Source of the DNA: Phymatolithon calcareum
Lineage: Eukaryota > Rhodophyta > Florideophyceae > Hapalidiales
Assembly: GCA_977006965.1 (NCBI GenBank)
Contig: OZ345366.1
Coordinates: 1,798,001-1,862,000 of the forward strand
Reading direction: 5' to 3'
Length of the DNA: 64,000 nucleotides
The position numbers and the translations under genes were made by a program. Of the stretch, positions 10,960-21,411 are shown piece after piece. The first letter of the stretch is position 1. Every line of letters starts with the position of its first letter. A model generated the notes under the pieces. The model saw nothing but the letters and a program-made list of their open reading frames with translations. It was not told the DNA's origin and did no database searches.

Positions 10960-11560
10960 AACGGCTTTTGGCATGATGGGTTTGAGGAAGACATCTCCAT
11001 GGAAGGTACCCTTTACGTGTCATAATTAAATCGTTTTGATCTTGTATGCAAGCTTTTAAAAGCAATTCATGATCTCAAGCAGGCACGTCAGAAAATGCGT
11101 GCGAAAATAGATGCTTTCCTGATCACCGAGCACGGCTTCACTAGCAATCCAAACAACCGATGTCTCCTTGTCCAGCACACTTCTAAGAGCATTATGATAG
11201 TAGAGTTGTACGTGGACGACTTGCTTATAGCGGGAAATAAAACTTCTGCAGTCGCGTAGATCAAGGTGAGCTCAACGTTCGCATCGTGATGGAGGATTCG
11301 GGTGGCGCAAGACTGTGCGTTAGATTTGAAGTCAGCCGGAATCACTAACTCCGGACTCTGCTCCTCTCATAGAGGGCCTGAGTAGAAACTTTCCTTAAAC
11401 GATTCAGTATGAAAAACAAACATCGAGCGCCTACTCCAGTGGAGAAAAGCATGACTGTTGACGAAATTGACATAACCGAGTGAATCTCTGGTGAAGTTCC
11501 ATACCGCCCTGCAATTGGAAGTCTGATGTATCTCACGGTAAGCACACGCCCAGACATTTC
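10960..11560 (+). pseudogene. Ty1/copia reverse transcriptase remnant
   Basis: The plus strand shows KLLKAIHDLKQARQKMRAKI (near 11060), equivalent to the L-x-x-A-x-Y-G-L-K-Q segment, and then VELYVDDLLIAGNK (near 11205), the catalytic Y-V-D-D motif with both aspartates present. YRPAIGSLMYLTVSTRPDIS (near 11500) is the conserved copia segment between RT and RNase H. Frames change at least three times. The RT fingers region upstream has lost material compared with complete elements. Confidence 0.85.
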
Positions 11561-11719
11561 TGACACAGCCAGAAAGCTTTCATCAGTTTGTGAATATCCC
11601 CTAAGGAGTCATTGATCGGCCGTGAAACGCGTTCCAAGATACGTCGCTGGTACTCGAGACCGAGGAATTCTATTCGAGAAAAACAGCAATCTAACTGTAA
11701 TTGGATATAGTGACTCATA

Positions 11720-12232
11720 ATGGCTGGTTTCCTGGATATTCCAAAGTCCACAAGTGTGTATGTGTTCTTGCTCACAGGGGGATTAATCAGTTTACGGTCC
11801 AAGAAACGAACCATAGTTACATCGTCCTCCTGTGAAGCCGAGTATATCGTTTCGTGCTCTGAGTCTAAAGAAGATTTTTGGCTCTCAAAGATCAGTATTG
11901 GCATGCTTACTCGTATGGTTATCCTTTCTGAAAATCAATGTGCCATCTCTTTCAGACACAACCTGGCAATCGCACAGCGCATTAAACATGTAGACATCCA
12001 TTATCACTACGTTAGAGACGATATTTTTGCTGGTAATGTCCCATTTCAAGTACTGTACATCGGACCCCATGGTTCCAGTTGCACTGAGCAAACCTCTGCA
12101 TCACATGAACTTCACCAAGATTGCCAAGGAAATGGGAAGTTCAAGGATGAAGTCTTAAGTTTCTCGAGCAAGGGAGAGCGCTGGAAATTTGTCGCTTGGA
12201 GCTTTTGTCTCAACGCATTTCAGTGTAAATGA
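11720..12232 (+). pseudogene. Ty1/copia RNase H
   Basis: This 170-codon frame contains the copia RNase H signature in order: KSTSVYVFLLTGGLISLRSK (about residues 9-28), VTSSSCEAEYIV with the catalytic Glu, a W-L segment, ILSENQCAIS with Asn in place of the usual D-x-x (E/D-D-N-Q), and RIKHVDIHYHYVRD. RNase H degrades the RNA of the RNA-DNA hybrid. It is the longest intact stretch of this copia relic and ends near the expected 3' limit of the element. Confidence 0.85.
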
Positions 12233-12646
12233 TTGATCTCAGTACACTTGTACTCGTGTATCTCAGAATTTTGAATCATCGAGACCCATGTTGACACTTG
12301 TCCCAGCATGATATCAATATGACAAGTATACAGGTTAAATCAGAATGCAAAATGATGAATTTGTTATACTACACGTTTCACTTGAAATGACAATATTATG
12401 ATAGATTTGTATGGGTTTCATGGGACGCCGTCGTTGAAAGGGCCCGTACCAAGTTTCTGACAGTTTCCGAGCCGAGCGGAGACTCAAGTTTATATACACC
12501 GGTGACAGCTGGATTTTGCTTGACAGACATCCGCTTATGATACACTATGATATGCTCGACTGCATTTCACGAAACGACGTCTCCACTATCAAAAGAAATT
12601 TGTTTTCCATCTGGGCATCTTTAAGAGGGCACAACTTATGGAACTG

Positions 12647-13045
12647 TGTGGGGTTTTAAATGCAAAAGTTTGCACACCGGCTGTGGTTGGCATATTCCCT
12701 GTCAAAACGCAGAGGGCGCCGCGAAGCGGCGACCATTAAAGAAAACAATTTTGATCAAATGATGACTTGGCAATAGAAGAATCTAGAATCCGCGAAGCGG
12801 CTTCTGACGCCGCCAATTTGCTTACAGTTTAAGCACCTTTAAGCAGTGTAAAGCATTTGTAAGCTGTAAGCAGCAGTTCTAGGGTCTGCCCTTAGTGATC
12901 CATCATGGAGTAAGGGCGCATCGAAATCTACAGTACTGTAATGACAGTAATACTATCTGTAATGGCTTGCTGTAAATGCAAGCTGAAATAACAATTTGAG
13001 GAGAGCTATTTGTATAGGAGTATGATAGTGGCGCTGGAGGCTACA
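12647..13045. mobile_element. Solo LTR with 5-bp target duplication
   Basis: A 399-bp block begins TGTGGGG and ends GGCTACA (5'-TG...CA-3'), and is flanked on both sides by AACTG (12642-12646 and 13046-13050). The related transposon copy at 46.3 kb has the uninterrupted site with a single AACTG at 46494-46498. TG...CA ends plus a 5-bp duplication are the established signature of LTR-retrotransposon integration, and the absence of internal sequence marks it as a solo LTR formed by LTR-LTR recombination. A GCCGCGAAGCGGCGACC-like palindrome lies 70 bp inside. Confidence 0.85.
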
Positions 13046-14398
13046 AACTGACTTTCAACACAGGAACATTTTCACAAACATCTTCCTTGTGAGATGAATA
13101 ATCACTTCGAATATGGTAAGTATTAATCTGCCGTTCTCATAGAGAGCATGTTCAGAAGCAGAACTATAACACGCGATTTTCGACCTCAGCCATCAGACTT
13201 GCTCGAAAGATGAGCGGTCCAGTTTTCTTTCCTCTTTTGGTTTGATACTGGCCCTGGACCTTGATTTGTGCCGAAGTTGGCCAGTGTCAGTGACATGAAG
13301 ACACAGACTATTTTGCCGCGAAGTGCACTAATATAGCCAGACAAAATGTAATACAACCTTTTCTCCCGGCGGTGCGATCCCAATATACTCCTCACAGCTG
13401 TTTCCGGCAATTTTCACTGGTCAGTGGTACACGCGCACTTGCACAGCATTTCTGGCTGCGAATTCTTTCACACATGCCTCCGGGATCGGTCGTAAAGAAC
13501 GATCCACATTCATGGACATTACGGATTCAGAAAACGAAAAAGAAAGAGCCTGAGGTTTCCATCTTACGAGATGATCTCCTGGTGTACTCATTGCAGTGTT
13601 AAAATTGGCTGCCTTCTGTGCAAGACTGAGATGCTCCGATTGCGGTCTCGTGCAATGCTTCCAGCATCATCGTTGAATCTCCGCCCGCCTCTGCTGACGG
13701 AATATTGCAGGCAGAATCTTCCGCGCGACAGAATTTCAACGTGCACAATCGAGAATTGCCAGCAAATATCTGCCATTCAACACTTCGAAAGTCAATTCGT
13801 CAAAAGAGAAATGAAGAAGGACCTCTTATTCTTCTTCTCGATTCCATTTCCGCTTGGTTTTCGAGATCGATCGTAATGCACGTTCCATTTCCATGGCACG
13901 CCTCTCGTCGACGTTGTGAATCTTGCAGCACGAACATTCGCTGACGCGTTCGGATAATTTTGTGTGCTCAAAATGAGACTCTCGCAATTTCATCATCTAT
14001 CTCTTGCGAAGCATCATTGCATTCATCGACGGCTGCTAGATCATCATGATAAGGCTCAGTGTTATCCTGAAACCTTTGCCCGAAATACTCTTTCGCTGTC
14101 CACAAATCGTTCTTCTGAGTCTGTGTGTTGGTGATGTATCACCCGGCCAGTCATTACTGAGCTCTCTCTCACTTGTCTGGGCAAGGTCCAAACATCGATT
14201 ATCCCATTTTTTTACCAGACACTTGCAATGAATCCTAAAATAGCCTTCTCGCTTCACACAAGAGCAACAGGACTCCGGAAGACAACAGGGAGAAGCACTA
14301 GATCATCCGTATCTGCATTTAGGCCCTCTTAGTCCTTTTAAAAGTCCAGTATGAATTCTAAAGTCATCTTCAGTAAAAATTAGTATCGACCTGTCTTT

Positions 14399-15320
14399 TT
14401 AAATGAATTCAGTGACGGATTTTACATTTTTAAGGTGCAGTTGATTCATCCTCGAGCAGTACTGGTACCAGTTCCTCTTCACTGCCCTTCTGAAAACATG
14501 AGCAAAGTCTGAATTTTGGGGAAGAAGATGGGACCCTGATCTCTTTAGAGAGCTGAATACAATATCTCTCATGGCTTGATACCTCATCGCTAATTTATCC
14601 AGGCAATCATTTCTTTCGCGGCTTGTAAGACCCCTGAAAGATTCCGCAGTATGTTCTTGATCATTTGTTGCTTCAGATAGACAGAGTGTCATGCTATTTG
14701 CTGGCACTAGTGCGCAAACTTTATCTCGCATAGATGTGTACTCATTTAAAAGATGTGTGAACCGTAAGAGATCATTTGAACATTCGGTAAGAGTGTACTC
14801 GCGAAACATAACCGAACTCCAAATCACAATATTCGAGTTCTCACTGTTCATGAATGTCTATTCCGCCTACAATAGGTACTCAACAAGAATTGGATGCCAC
14901 ACTCCGTGTACGTCCCTCGGGGTTGGATCAATTTCTAGGTTTTGTTTCGTGTTTTCTGTGAGAGCTCGAGCTTCCTGCGTAATAGACCGCAGATTTAGAC
15001 CAAGTTCTTTCTCTTCATCTTGACTTTTCCATGACCGCCACAATGCCCAATAGCATGAATTACAAAAGGTTCCCTCTAAAACATTTGCCTTCAAAAGCAT
15101 TTCCATCTTCATTATTTCTCTCGCAGTCACTCATAATCGCAGTAGCTGCAATGCATACAGCTAAATCAACTCTTTCCGAGGAATATTCATCTCCACTATA
15201 ACTTTTCATTAAAGCTTTCAGCTTTGTTCTTTTTCGTCTACAAGATTCTGAAACGTTTTTGGAGCACAGTGTACAGGCCAGCTCATTTTTAGAGCACATA
15301 TTTGCCGCCCGTACGCACAC
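14399..15320 (-). CDS. Cys-containing transposon ORF segment present only in copy 1
   Basis: Three minus-strand frames follow one another (15320-15060, 15130-14867, 14851-14399) and together look like one gene with frameshifts. The first holds several cysteines (CSKNELACTLCSKNVSESC, about residues 9-27) that could bind zinc, then a basic stretch. The second starts with more Cys and Trp (FCNSCYWALWRSW). The third is a 150-codon mostly helical frame. All three lie inside the 1.03-kb block missing from copy 2. I do not recognise the family. It may be part of the transposase or accessory protein of this element, lost from copy 2 by deletion. Confidence 0.4.
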
Positions 15321-15419
15321 ATTTTAGTGAGCTATGATAACGAACTTTTTGCTTTTCTCAAAGCACGACAGAATCCTCTGAGAAAAAAAGACGAAAGTTT
15401 TCAGAATCACTGCCTTCGG

Positions 15420-16413
15420 AGAGACCATTACGTGAAGACCAAAGAAACTCCATCACCCTTTCTATTTCATATGTTGTATCTACCACTCGGTCGCCAATAA
15501 TTGTTTTTGCGCCCCATAACCGGCGCAAGTGTATCTCTGCCAGAATTGGTTCTTTTCCGCTGTCATAGATGAAGAGTTCGCAGTTTTGTCATTCAATAGT
15601 GCTCGTCATGGCCCGTTAACGTCTTTTTCGGGTGCTTTGGAAAAATCTTTTTCTTCGACAAGAGGTCCAAATTCGGCCGACACATCAATTTGAGTTTCAG
15701 ATTCGTTTCTCGGTGGTTCACTTCTATCCTGTTTCGCAATGCTGGCGGCCTTCGCGGCGTCGGATCGCCTCTTCCTTCGAAGAAAACTCGAAGTAGCCGG
15801 TGCTGTTCGAGCTAAGCCGCCTTTCAATAGATTTCTCGTCGAAATCTCTTTGTTTTTCTCATACAACGCTTTTATTCACATTTGGCGGATCGCAGAACCA
15901 TGAGAGTCTGGCGAAGGAATAGATGACGCCGGAGTGGTAGAAGATCATGTTCTCTTCCAGATAAGGCTCCGTCCCGCAGGAATTCATGAAGTCGTGAAAA
16001 TAATGTTTGAGTCATGCTTCTCTTTGAAATAAGCTTTCTGTTAGAGCAGTGATAAATTGGTTTTGGTGCCATTTGCAGAGGACTGCTTGATTGTTTCTTT
16101 ACCGAATAGTCTTCCCTGGCCAAATCAGCACCAGGATCCATATCCGAAGCCAGAGAAATGCTATTCTCCGTGGCAGTAGAATGGGGATTGTGTCCGGTGC
16201 AATATGGGCATGCGGGTGAGCCTGGTCGATATTTCCGATCCAGTTGTGCACTGCCCAATTACTCTCCAAGATTTTCCACGTCTTGGAAGACATAGGACAG
16301 ACCAAGTGCCAGGATTTGGGAAGAAGCGGCCCACATAAGCGCATGTCCAGATTTCTCAAAGCACAGATATTGCCATTCAACTCCTTCGATCTCACCCAGA
16401 TATTCTTAAACAC
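15420..16413 (-). pseudogene. Unclassified transposon protein, conserved between copies
   Basis: Minus-strand frames here have counterparts at 47880-48652 in copy 2, with conservation in the translated sequence: NWIGNIDQAHPHAHI versus NWIGNIDQANPHAHI; SETQIDVSAEFGPLVEEKDF versus SETQIDVYAELVPLAEERDF; and AKTIIGDR versus ARTIIGDR followed by F(L/W)WSSRN. The nucleotide sequence between the blocks differs more, with small insertions that shift frame. This pattern suggests one long protein encoded leftward by the ancestral element. I can see no DDE triad or known zinc-binding pattern that would name the superfamily. Confidence 0.5.
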
Positions 16414-17141
16414 GGGCGATTTTTTACAAAACTTAGCTCTGCATCATTGCGCTTCGTTTCACAAGACTAGATTTATGTTTCGATGCGTGGTCTTCGAGAG
16501 CGTGCTCGCCAAAAGCACGCGTTGCGCAATTCCATAGTGATAAACTAACCTGGAATCACTGTTTTTGTTTCAAATCTGCCGCTCTGAAATTAACCACATC
16601 GTGTATGAATAGTCGATATATTTCCTATCAAGCAAACCGAAAATCAGACCTGCTGTCACCAGTCTGCATATAGCCTGAACTTGAGGTCGGCCTAATCAAT
16701 AAAATAAGGAAGAAATCTTCACCTCGCAACTTGCAACTGCTCATGCCATCATTCTCATACCCTCCAAGAACAGTGGAAAGGGCATACAGGCAAATTGAAG
16801 CGTGCGGCGTTATCTGAGCATTCGATCCAGAACTGGAAAAACACCGCCTTCCTCTACTGCATAGTTCAAAACTACAATATGTAGTATTTGCAGAAGTGAA
16901 GAAAGAAACAGATAGGTCATTGGGGTACAGTTCCGCTTGGCCCGACAACATCGCTTATCAGCGCCTCTAGAACGAGATAGAGGCGTGAAGGCGTCGCTTT
17001 TCGGCAATCCGAAGAGGCAGACAGGGGTTGCGCCAATTCCATTGCTATCAATTTAATTGCAATTTTTCCCAATTCCACCCAAATTGGTTCTTCAAACTGA
17101 ATTGCAATTCGAATTGGTCGCACCTAATACTGTTGATCGAA

Positions 17142-17368
17142 GTAGATGAACATTGCACCAGGTGAATGTTATGGGGGGGAGGGGGGAGTTGACCAGAATG
17201 TTGAGGGAATCAACGTACTCACCTCACGTTCAGTACGTGGTCTTTGTTCTAATAATACGCAGAGTACGTAGATGAACATTAGACACAGCACATTAATCGG
17301 ATGCAAGAATCAATGTACTTACCTTATGTCCAGTACGTGGTATTTGTTCTAGTAATACCCAGAGTACG
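17142..17368. repeat. Two-unit tandem repeat inside the hAT element
   Basis: Two head-to-tail units begin with GTAGATGAACATT at 17142 and 17268 and end with AATAC(G/C)CAGAGTAC. They are about 126 and 101 nt. The first contains a G-run (GGGGGGGAGGGGGGAG) absent from the second. The units are similar but not identical, so the duplication is not recent. Confidence 0.8.
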
Positions 17369-17853
17369 TTCTGCATGCCATCAAAACATCCCTGAAACTT
17401 AGGCCATGGCTACTTCTTTCTTTGTTAAATAAAGACGAGATTGAGCCGTTGGACTCCAATCGGTTTCAACAATGGGCCTATTCATGTGCTATCATCTACT
17501 TAGCTGTATCGATCAATTTACCAGCCAGATACAGAACAACGGCTTGAATGTCTTTAGCTACGATTAGAGTCCAGCAGTCACGATGTTTCAATCTCAAGTA
17601 TAAAAGGGATAGCATTAGATCTCTTGTTTTGAAACCTATCAGCCTTCTCCGAAATTCTCGCGCAATCCCCTTCACAGTCGAGTCCAACCCATCTACCAGA
17701 CCTCGTTCAACGTTCCAGCACATTCCGCTCTACTAGCGATGACACTAGCTTCACCGAAAGCAAAGCCGAAACAAGTTGTGCAGCTGCTTATGAAGCTCAT
17801 TTGAGAACAAACCCGTGATATACACTCGCGTCAAGTAGGCCTAACTCGACGGA

Positions 17854-18189
17854 ATGTGCCATTTTGCGTCTATCTCTGCTCAAAGTATGATCAGTGTACC
17901 GGAGAAAGTGAGTTTTTCTTCGAAAAGGACTGGGTTTTCCAACCCGTACAATCATCTCAAGCATTGCATTGGAGGTGGAAGCGAAGAACATTTGCTAGAG
18001 ATATACAGAGCCGTTCTTGCCGAGAAGTTGAGATCCGGTTCGTCGTTCACAGTTCAATCGTTAATGGTGATGAAGCTCACGGAACGTGAAAAGGCGATGA
18101 ACAGCTATCTTAGTATTGATGTCTATATTGTGGGAAGCCTTCCAATTGCAATGCGAATTGCTGCAAAAAAAACTGAGCAATTAAATTGA
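17854..18189 (+). pseudogene. hAT transposase N-terminal (BED-like) fragment
   Basis: This frame reads toward the right TIR. The stretch GFSNPYNHLKHCIGGGSEEH (about residues 27-46) resembles the second half of a BED-type zinc finger (G-x-x-N-x-x-x-H-x-x-x-C), after which a helical segment continues as in the N-terminal part of hAT transposases. BED fingers bind the element's ends. The catalytic RNase H-like domain and the dimerisation tail are missing here, whereas a C-terminal tail is what survives in the hAT element at 29 kb. The assignment depends mainly on its location between hAT ends. Confidence 0.5.
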
Positions 18190-18423
18190 TAAATTTCACC
18201 CAGGACTGCAATCGCAAACAATGGAATTGGCGCAAACCCTGGTGGCAGATAGTCGCGAGAGAACCATCGCTATCAATCCACCATACAATTACGGTTGTGT
18301 TGTCTTCATGTTGTTGTCATGTTGTCAGTGGACAAACAAGAATTCACCTCACGCGCCACAACCTCTTCCCTATTCCCTCTTTCTATGTAGATCACTTCGG
18401 TGCAGTTGCTGAGAAGATCCTCG

Positions 18424-18772
18424 TGTAGACACGCAATGTTGCACGGGTGTAATGAACGACATTATCACCATCGACCTAGGAGCTCTATAACGGCTCGTTG
18501 TGACCTATCCACCGACACTGACAACACAGAATCGTAAAACACCTTTCCATGTGGAACGAACGGATTTTTCCCAGTTGCCGACTAACTCTCAATGTAATAT
18601 TAGTCTAGCGTCGGTTAGTTCCCACCATTTTTGCAGGGTGCGCAATTGCTCGCCCCTGCCCTATTTAAGCGGCGATCCTGATCGCATCTTAGACTGAGGC
18701 ATCGCATCACAGAGACATCACCCCTTTTCGAGATAAACCTGAACTCTTATCTTTTCGCTCCCAGTAATTACA
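18424..18772 (+). mobile_element. Solo LTR (same family as 62841-63085)
   Basis: The block starts TGTAGACACGCAATGTTGCA and ends AGTAATTACA. The 62.8-kb copy starts identically and ends AGTGATTACA. Shared internal landmarks are TAGCGTCGGTTAG, a TATA-like CTATTTAAGCGGCGAT (about 18660) and CTTAGACTG some 30 nt after it, which fit an LTR promoter and start site. This copy has about 100 extra nt in its 5' half. CTCG stands on both sides, a possible short target duplication. No gag follows it. Confidence 0.7.
18660..18700 (+). promoter_or_regulatory. Putative LTR core promoter
   Basis: CTATTTAAGCGGCGAT followed after about 10-15 nt by CATCTTAGACTG is conserved in both LTR copies of this family (here and near 62975), while the surrounding sequence differs more. 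A TATA box and an initiator-like site at this spacing would be the LTR's RNA start. This is inferred from conservation only. Confidence 0.4.
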
Positions 18773-18944
18773 CTCGAGACCCTACAACGCAAACTTAGAC
18801 GACCACAACTCAACGGAAAGACCGAGGACGAGAGAATGCGTGTAATAGACAGACTATTAGAAGTAGAGATTATACTCACAGCAAAAATGATAGCGTTATG
18901 TAATATTCTTAGACAATGTGACAGTAACGCAGGGTAAGTTGTTC

Positions 18945-18985
18945 TGGAGTCGGCGACTCTGGCGTTGAGGGCTTTTAAAATAAAA
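18945..18985 (+). repeat. LINE-like 3' end motif
   Basis: GAGGGCTTTTAAAATAAAAAG matches the consensus GGGGCTTTTAAATAAA seen at the 3' ends of LINE fragments at 20.6, 24.6, 25.3, 32.9, 33.8 and 37.8 kb. It includes an AATAAA-type polyadenylation signal. Only a short 3' remnant can be recognised here. Confidence 0.4.
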
Positions 18986-19089
18986 AGTTACAATTTCCCG
19001 GTATATTTCTTTACGATGCAGGCAGGACTGTTGAGGTTGCCGGTTTGAGTCCTGCCACGAGTAAGAATTGAATTTCATTCCGCGGAGGG

Positions 19090-20607
19090 CACACGGAAAT
19101 CACCGTGTAGCAGTTTCGCGCAGTACTTACGGGAAGCAGATACGCGAGTTCGCAGAATGAATCCCGTCCGGGAAGATTGACCTAGATGTTGAGTACCTAA
19201 ATGTCTAGTTGAGATATCCTAACTAAAAAAATGAAACATATTATCTCAGGCAATGATTGGAAAGTAAAGCTCTGTTCTTCGCTTGAAGGATCCCAGTCAG
19301 GGCCAAGCTGCTTCTATAGTCGTACATCATAGACCTCGAGCAAAGGGTCTGTAGTGCTCATGTCGATTTCGGAGGAAAGCGGTGTGACCGTTCTAAAATG
19401 ACTCGGAGGCTCTTCTTAGACCCAACCACAAAATGAGAGAAATTTTAATCATCCGAGTGATATGCTTTTAGCAATGAAGGGGTACTTCCTAACTGGTCCT
19501 CCATTGCAGAAACGCAACAAAGTGTCAACCTAAAAAGTTGCATGCGGAAAGGAAGTAGTAAAATTGGCCTCTTGAAGATTCTAGTGGGGCAAAGAGTCAT
19601 CTTTCTTGTAGAGTGCAAATACATTGTGCTTCGCTCTTGCCAATAATGAAAGTGGGATACTCAGGAAGCTGATTGCGATTTGCCGGTTCCTGTCAAGCTA
19701 TGTTGAGGTTTAAGAAAAAAAGGTATTTTTCCAATTGTTTAGTTGTTATCCTAAAGCCCTCATAAACTCCCCTACGACTCTACGGGAGCAGCTTTTCATA
19801 ACTTTTTCATTCTAGTATATCGCCAGGTACCTATTGCAGAGACTCGTTTTTTTCCATATTGTCAATTATAGTCATGCTGTAGAGTAGTATGTAGTCCAAT
19901 GCATTTCCGTTCTTAACATTTCTCCGGCGTCGAGTTCATACTAGAAGAACTGGTATGAAAGAAGTGCAATTAATTCTAATTATCCACGTAGTAGTATCAA
20001 TGGAGCGCATTGCTCGTGGGAGCACTATTGCTTTCCGCGGAGATGCCAACCGATCGTCCGATCACTAGCTGGTGTCTTCCCCTACTCGTGACATAGGGTA
20101 CAGGGTCTCTCCTCCCGCTCCTGGCGATCGTTAGTTCTTCACCGAGATGGTGAGACGAATGAAAAGGACGTTTCCTTGGCGATGGAATTAGTTGCTGCCT
20201 CGCGTCGGCATGGAAAACTATCCTAAGTGTTCTCGAGATAAAGCTATCATATGATAATCCGGCGCAGTATGTGTAAGCTAAGTCTCTTCTTCCCGAGAAT
20301 GCTTGGTGCTTTGGCATCCAGGGTGATAACAATGTCGTCCACGTCTTAATCGAACGAAAACGTTCTATACTTGAGACAGCCGGAGGGGAGCACCACGCTT
20401 TTTCCATAGATTGAAAACGAGTTTCAGAGCGATCGCCAACTTCGGTGACGCACATGGAAGAGGAGTAGGCGTGGCTTGGACGCCACTTGAGTTGTTGTCT
20501 CTACCACTGAGGACCGATGAACAAATATTTCCCGACAGGGAAAATGGGAAATTGAAAAAATGAGAACGCCGACATGTCCAATAGACTGCCTGCACTTGTC
20601 AAACGAT
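19090..20607. other. No recognisable gene
   Basis: All frames are short. The longest, 152 codons on the minus strand at 19997-20455, has no recognisable motif and a composition typical of random sequence. I see no repeat shared with other parts of the window. Confidence 0.4.
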
Positions 20608-20621
20608 ACTTCAGGATGAGT

Positions 20622-20706
20622 TTTTTTTAAAGTTTATTTAAAAGCCCCACAGACTTCCGAAGATATGGGCAAGGCTTCCTCAGTTGCTACCTACCTTTGT
20701 GTAGCA
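20622..20706 (-). mobile_element. 5'-truncated LINE insertion with 14-bp TSD
   Basis: An 85-bp insert begins with a poly-T run (the A-tail of a minus-strand element) and AAAGTTTATTTAAAAGCCCC, the reverse complement of the LINE 3' end motif. It is flanked by perfect direct repeats ACTTCAGGATGAGT at 20608-20621 and 20707-20720. An A-tail, extreme 5' truncation and a variable-length duplication are the hallmarks of target-primed reverse transcription by LINE machinery. Confidence 0.85.
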
Positions 20707-21411
20707 ACTTCAGGATGAGTGACGATGTGTAGCGCCTCACTAGTGGAGACATTCGATTGGACATATCAGCTTTCTCATTTTTTCAAATTCCCATTTTCTG
20801 CAGAACAAGAGCCCATCTGTAACAATGGACCAGCTGTTTGTTCCCTGCTCGATAAGAATATGAGTTGATTGATATATTGTAAAGTCTTCATGTCTAGTTT
20901 TTGACCGCGTGTGCAGATCCGTAAATCAAGTCGGCTGGCGGAACCCCCCTTCGACGTTAAAATACAGCTGTCGATCTTGTTTCCAATTCCCCAATACTTT
21001 GAAAAACAAGGTAAAGTCGGGGCCCCATCCAATGTTCGTGTGTAGCACTTCAAATTCAGCGAAATATTCATAATCATGTTTGGGATGCACTAGTACATGA
21101 TGATGGATTTCCATAGATAAGCGCAAATGCGTTAAAGTCTTGATTCGTTTAAGTCTGCAGACCCGCTCTTACGCAGGAGACTGGACTAATGGGGGTTGAT
21201 GGTTGAAATCACCCGAGCATCCGAGTATCTATTTCTTCTGTCACACTAGCAAATGTGATTCTACTTGTCAAAGGATAATCTGCAAGTAACAGCAATGAAA
21301 GATAAAGTTTGTTTCAAAAGCTGGGCTAAGTACTGCTCATAAGGTGAGTAAACGCCGAGTGTAAACAACCCCCGTACAGTGCGGCATCTCATGCGACACG
21401 GAAACACGCTG

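Larger units (their letters stand above)
9490..12190 (+). mobile_element. Internally deleted Ty1/copia retrotransposon
   Basis: Copia-type gag, a protease vestige, the post-integrase linker, reverse transcriptase and RNase H appear in order on the plus strand, all with stops and frame changes. The integrase core that should lie between protease and RT is absent: the pre-integrase segment around 10398-10460 runs almost directly into the SRDFTFDE segment that normally follows integrase (about 10497-10520). A second deletion removes part of the RT fingers near 10950. No convincing LTR pair was found at 9.1-9.4 or 12.2-12.5 kb. Confidence 0.85.
12495..16666. mobile_element. TIR DNA transposon, copy 1 (unclassified family)
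   Basis: This interval matches the element at 46347-49006 in the same orientation and ends with the same terminal inverted repeat. The right end is 5'-CAGACTGGTGACAGC read inward from 16666. The left end reads CACCGGTGACAGCTGG and has diverged. Compared with copy 2 it carries two extra blocks: a 399-bp solo LTR at 12647-13045 and about 1.03 kb at 14343-15370. Coding frames lie on the minus strand and are broken in both copies. No duplication of flanking bases is obvious at this copy. Confidence 0.75.
17022..18241. mobile_element. Defective hAT transposon with long TIRs
   Basis: The left end reads CAGGGGTTGCGCCAATTCC inward and the right end reads CAGGGTTTGCGCCAATTCC inward. The outside bases are GAGGCAGA (17014-17021) and GTGGCAGA (18242-18249), an 8-bp duplication with one mismatch. 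CAGGG-type ends and 8-bp duplications are the established hAT signature. The terminal ~100 bp on each side are inverted copies rich in AATTGCAATT and are shared with the hAT element at 29023-29896. Inside are a two-unit tandem repeat and a transposase fragment. At 1220 bp it is too short for a full transposase. Confidence 0.85.

Noticed and set aside
12489-16672. Target-site duplication at transposon copy 1 (TATA/CATA)
   Set aside because: The flanks share only three of four bases and the left TIR is diverged, so the boundary is not exact enough to claim a duplication.
17161-17190. G-run as G-quadruplex or telomeric repeat
   Set aside because: It occurs once within one unit of a tandem repeat in a hAT element, with irregular spacing and no repeated telomere unit.
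19020-19060. tRNA-like 3' half (GGTTGCCGGTTTGAGTCCTG)
   Set aside because: The B-box-like segment is present, but the T-stem does not pair well, no matching acceptor 5' strand or A box lies upstream, and no cloverleaf can be built. At most a SINE fragment.
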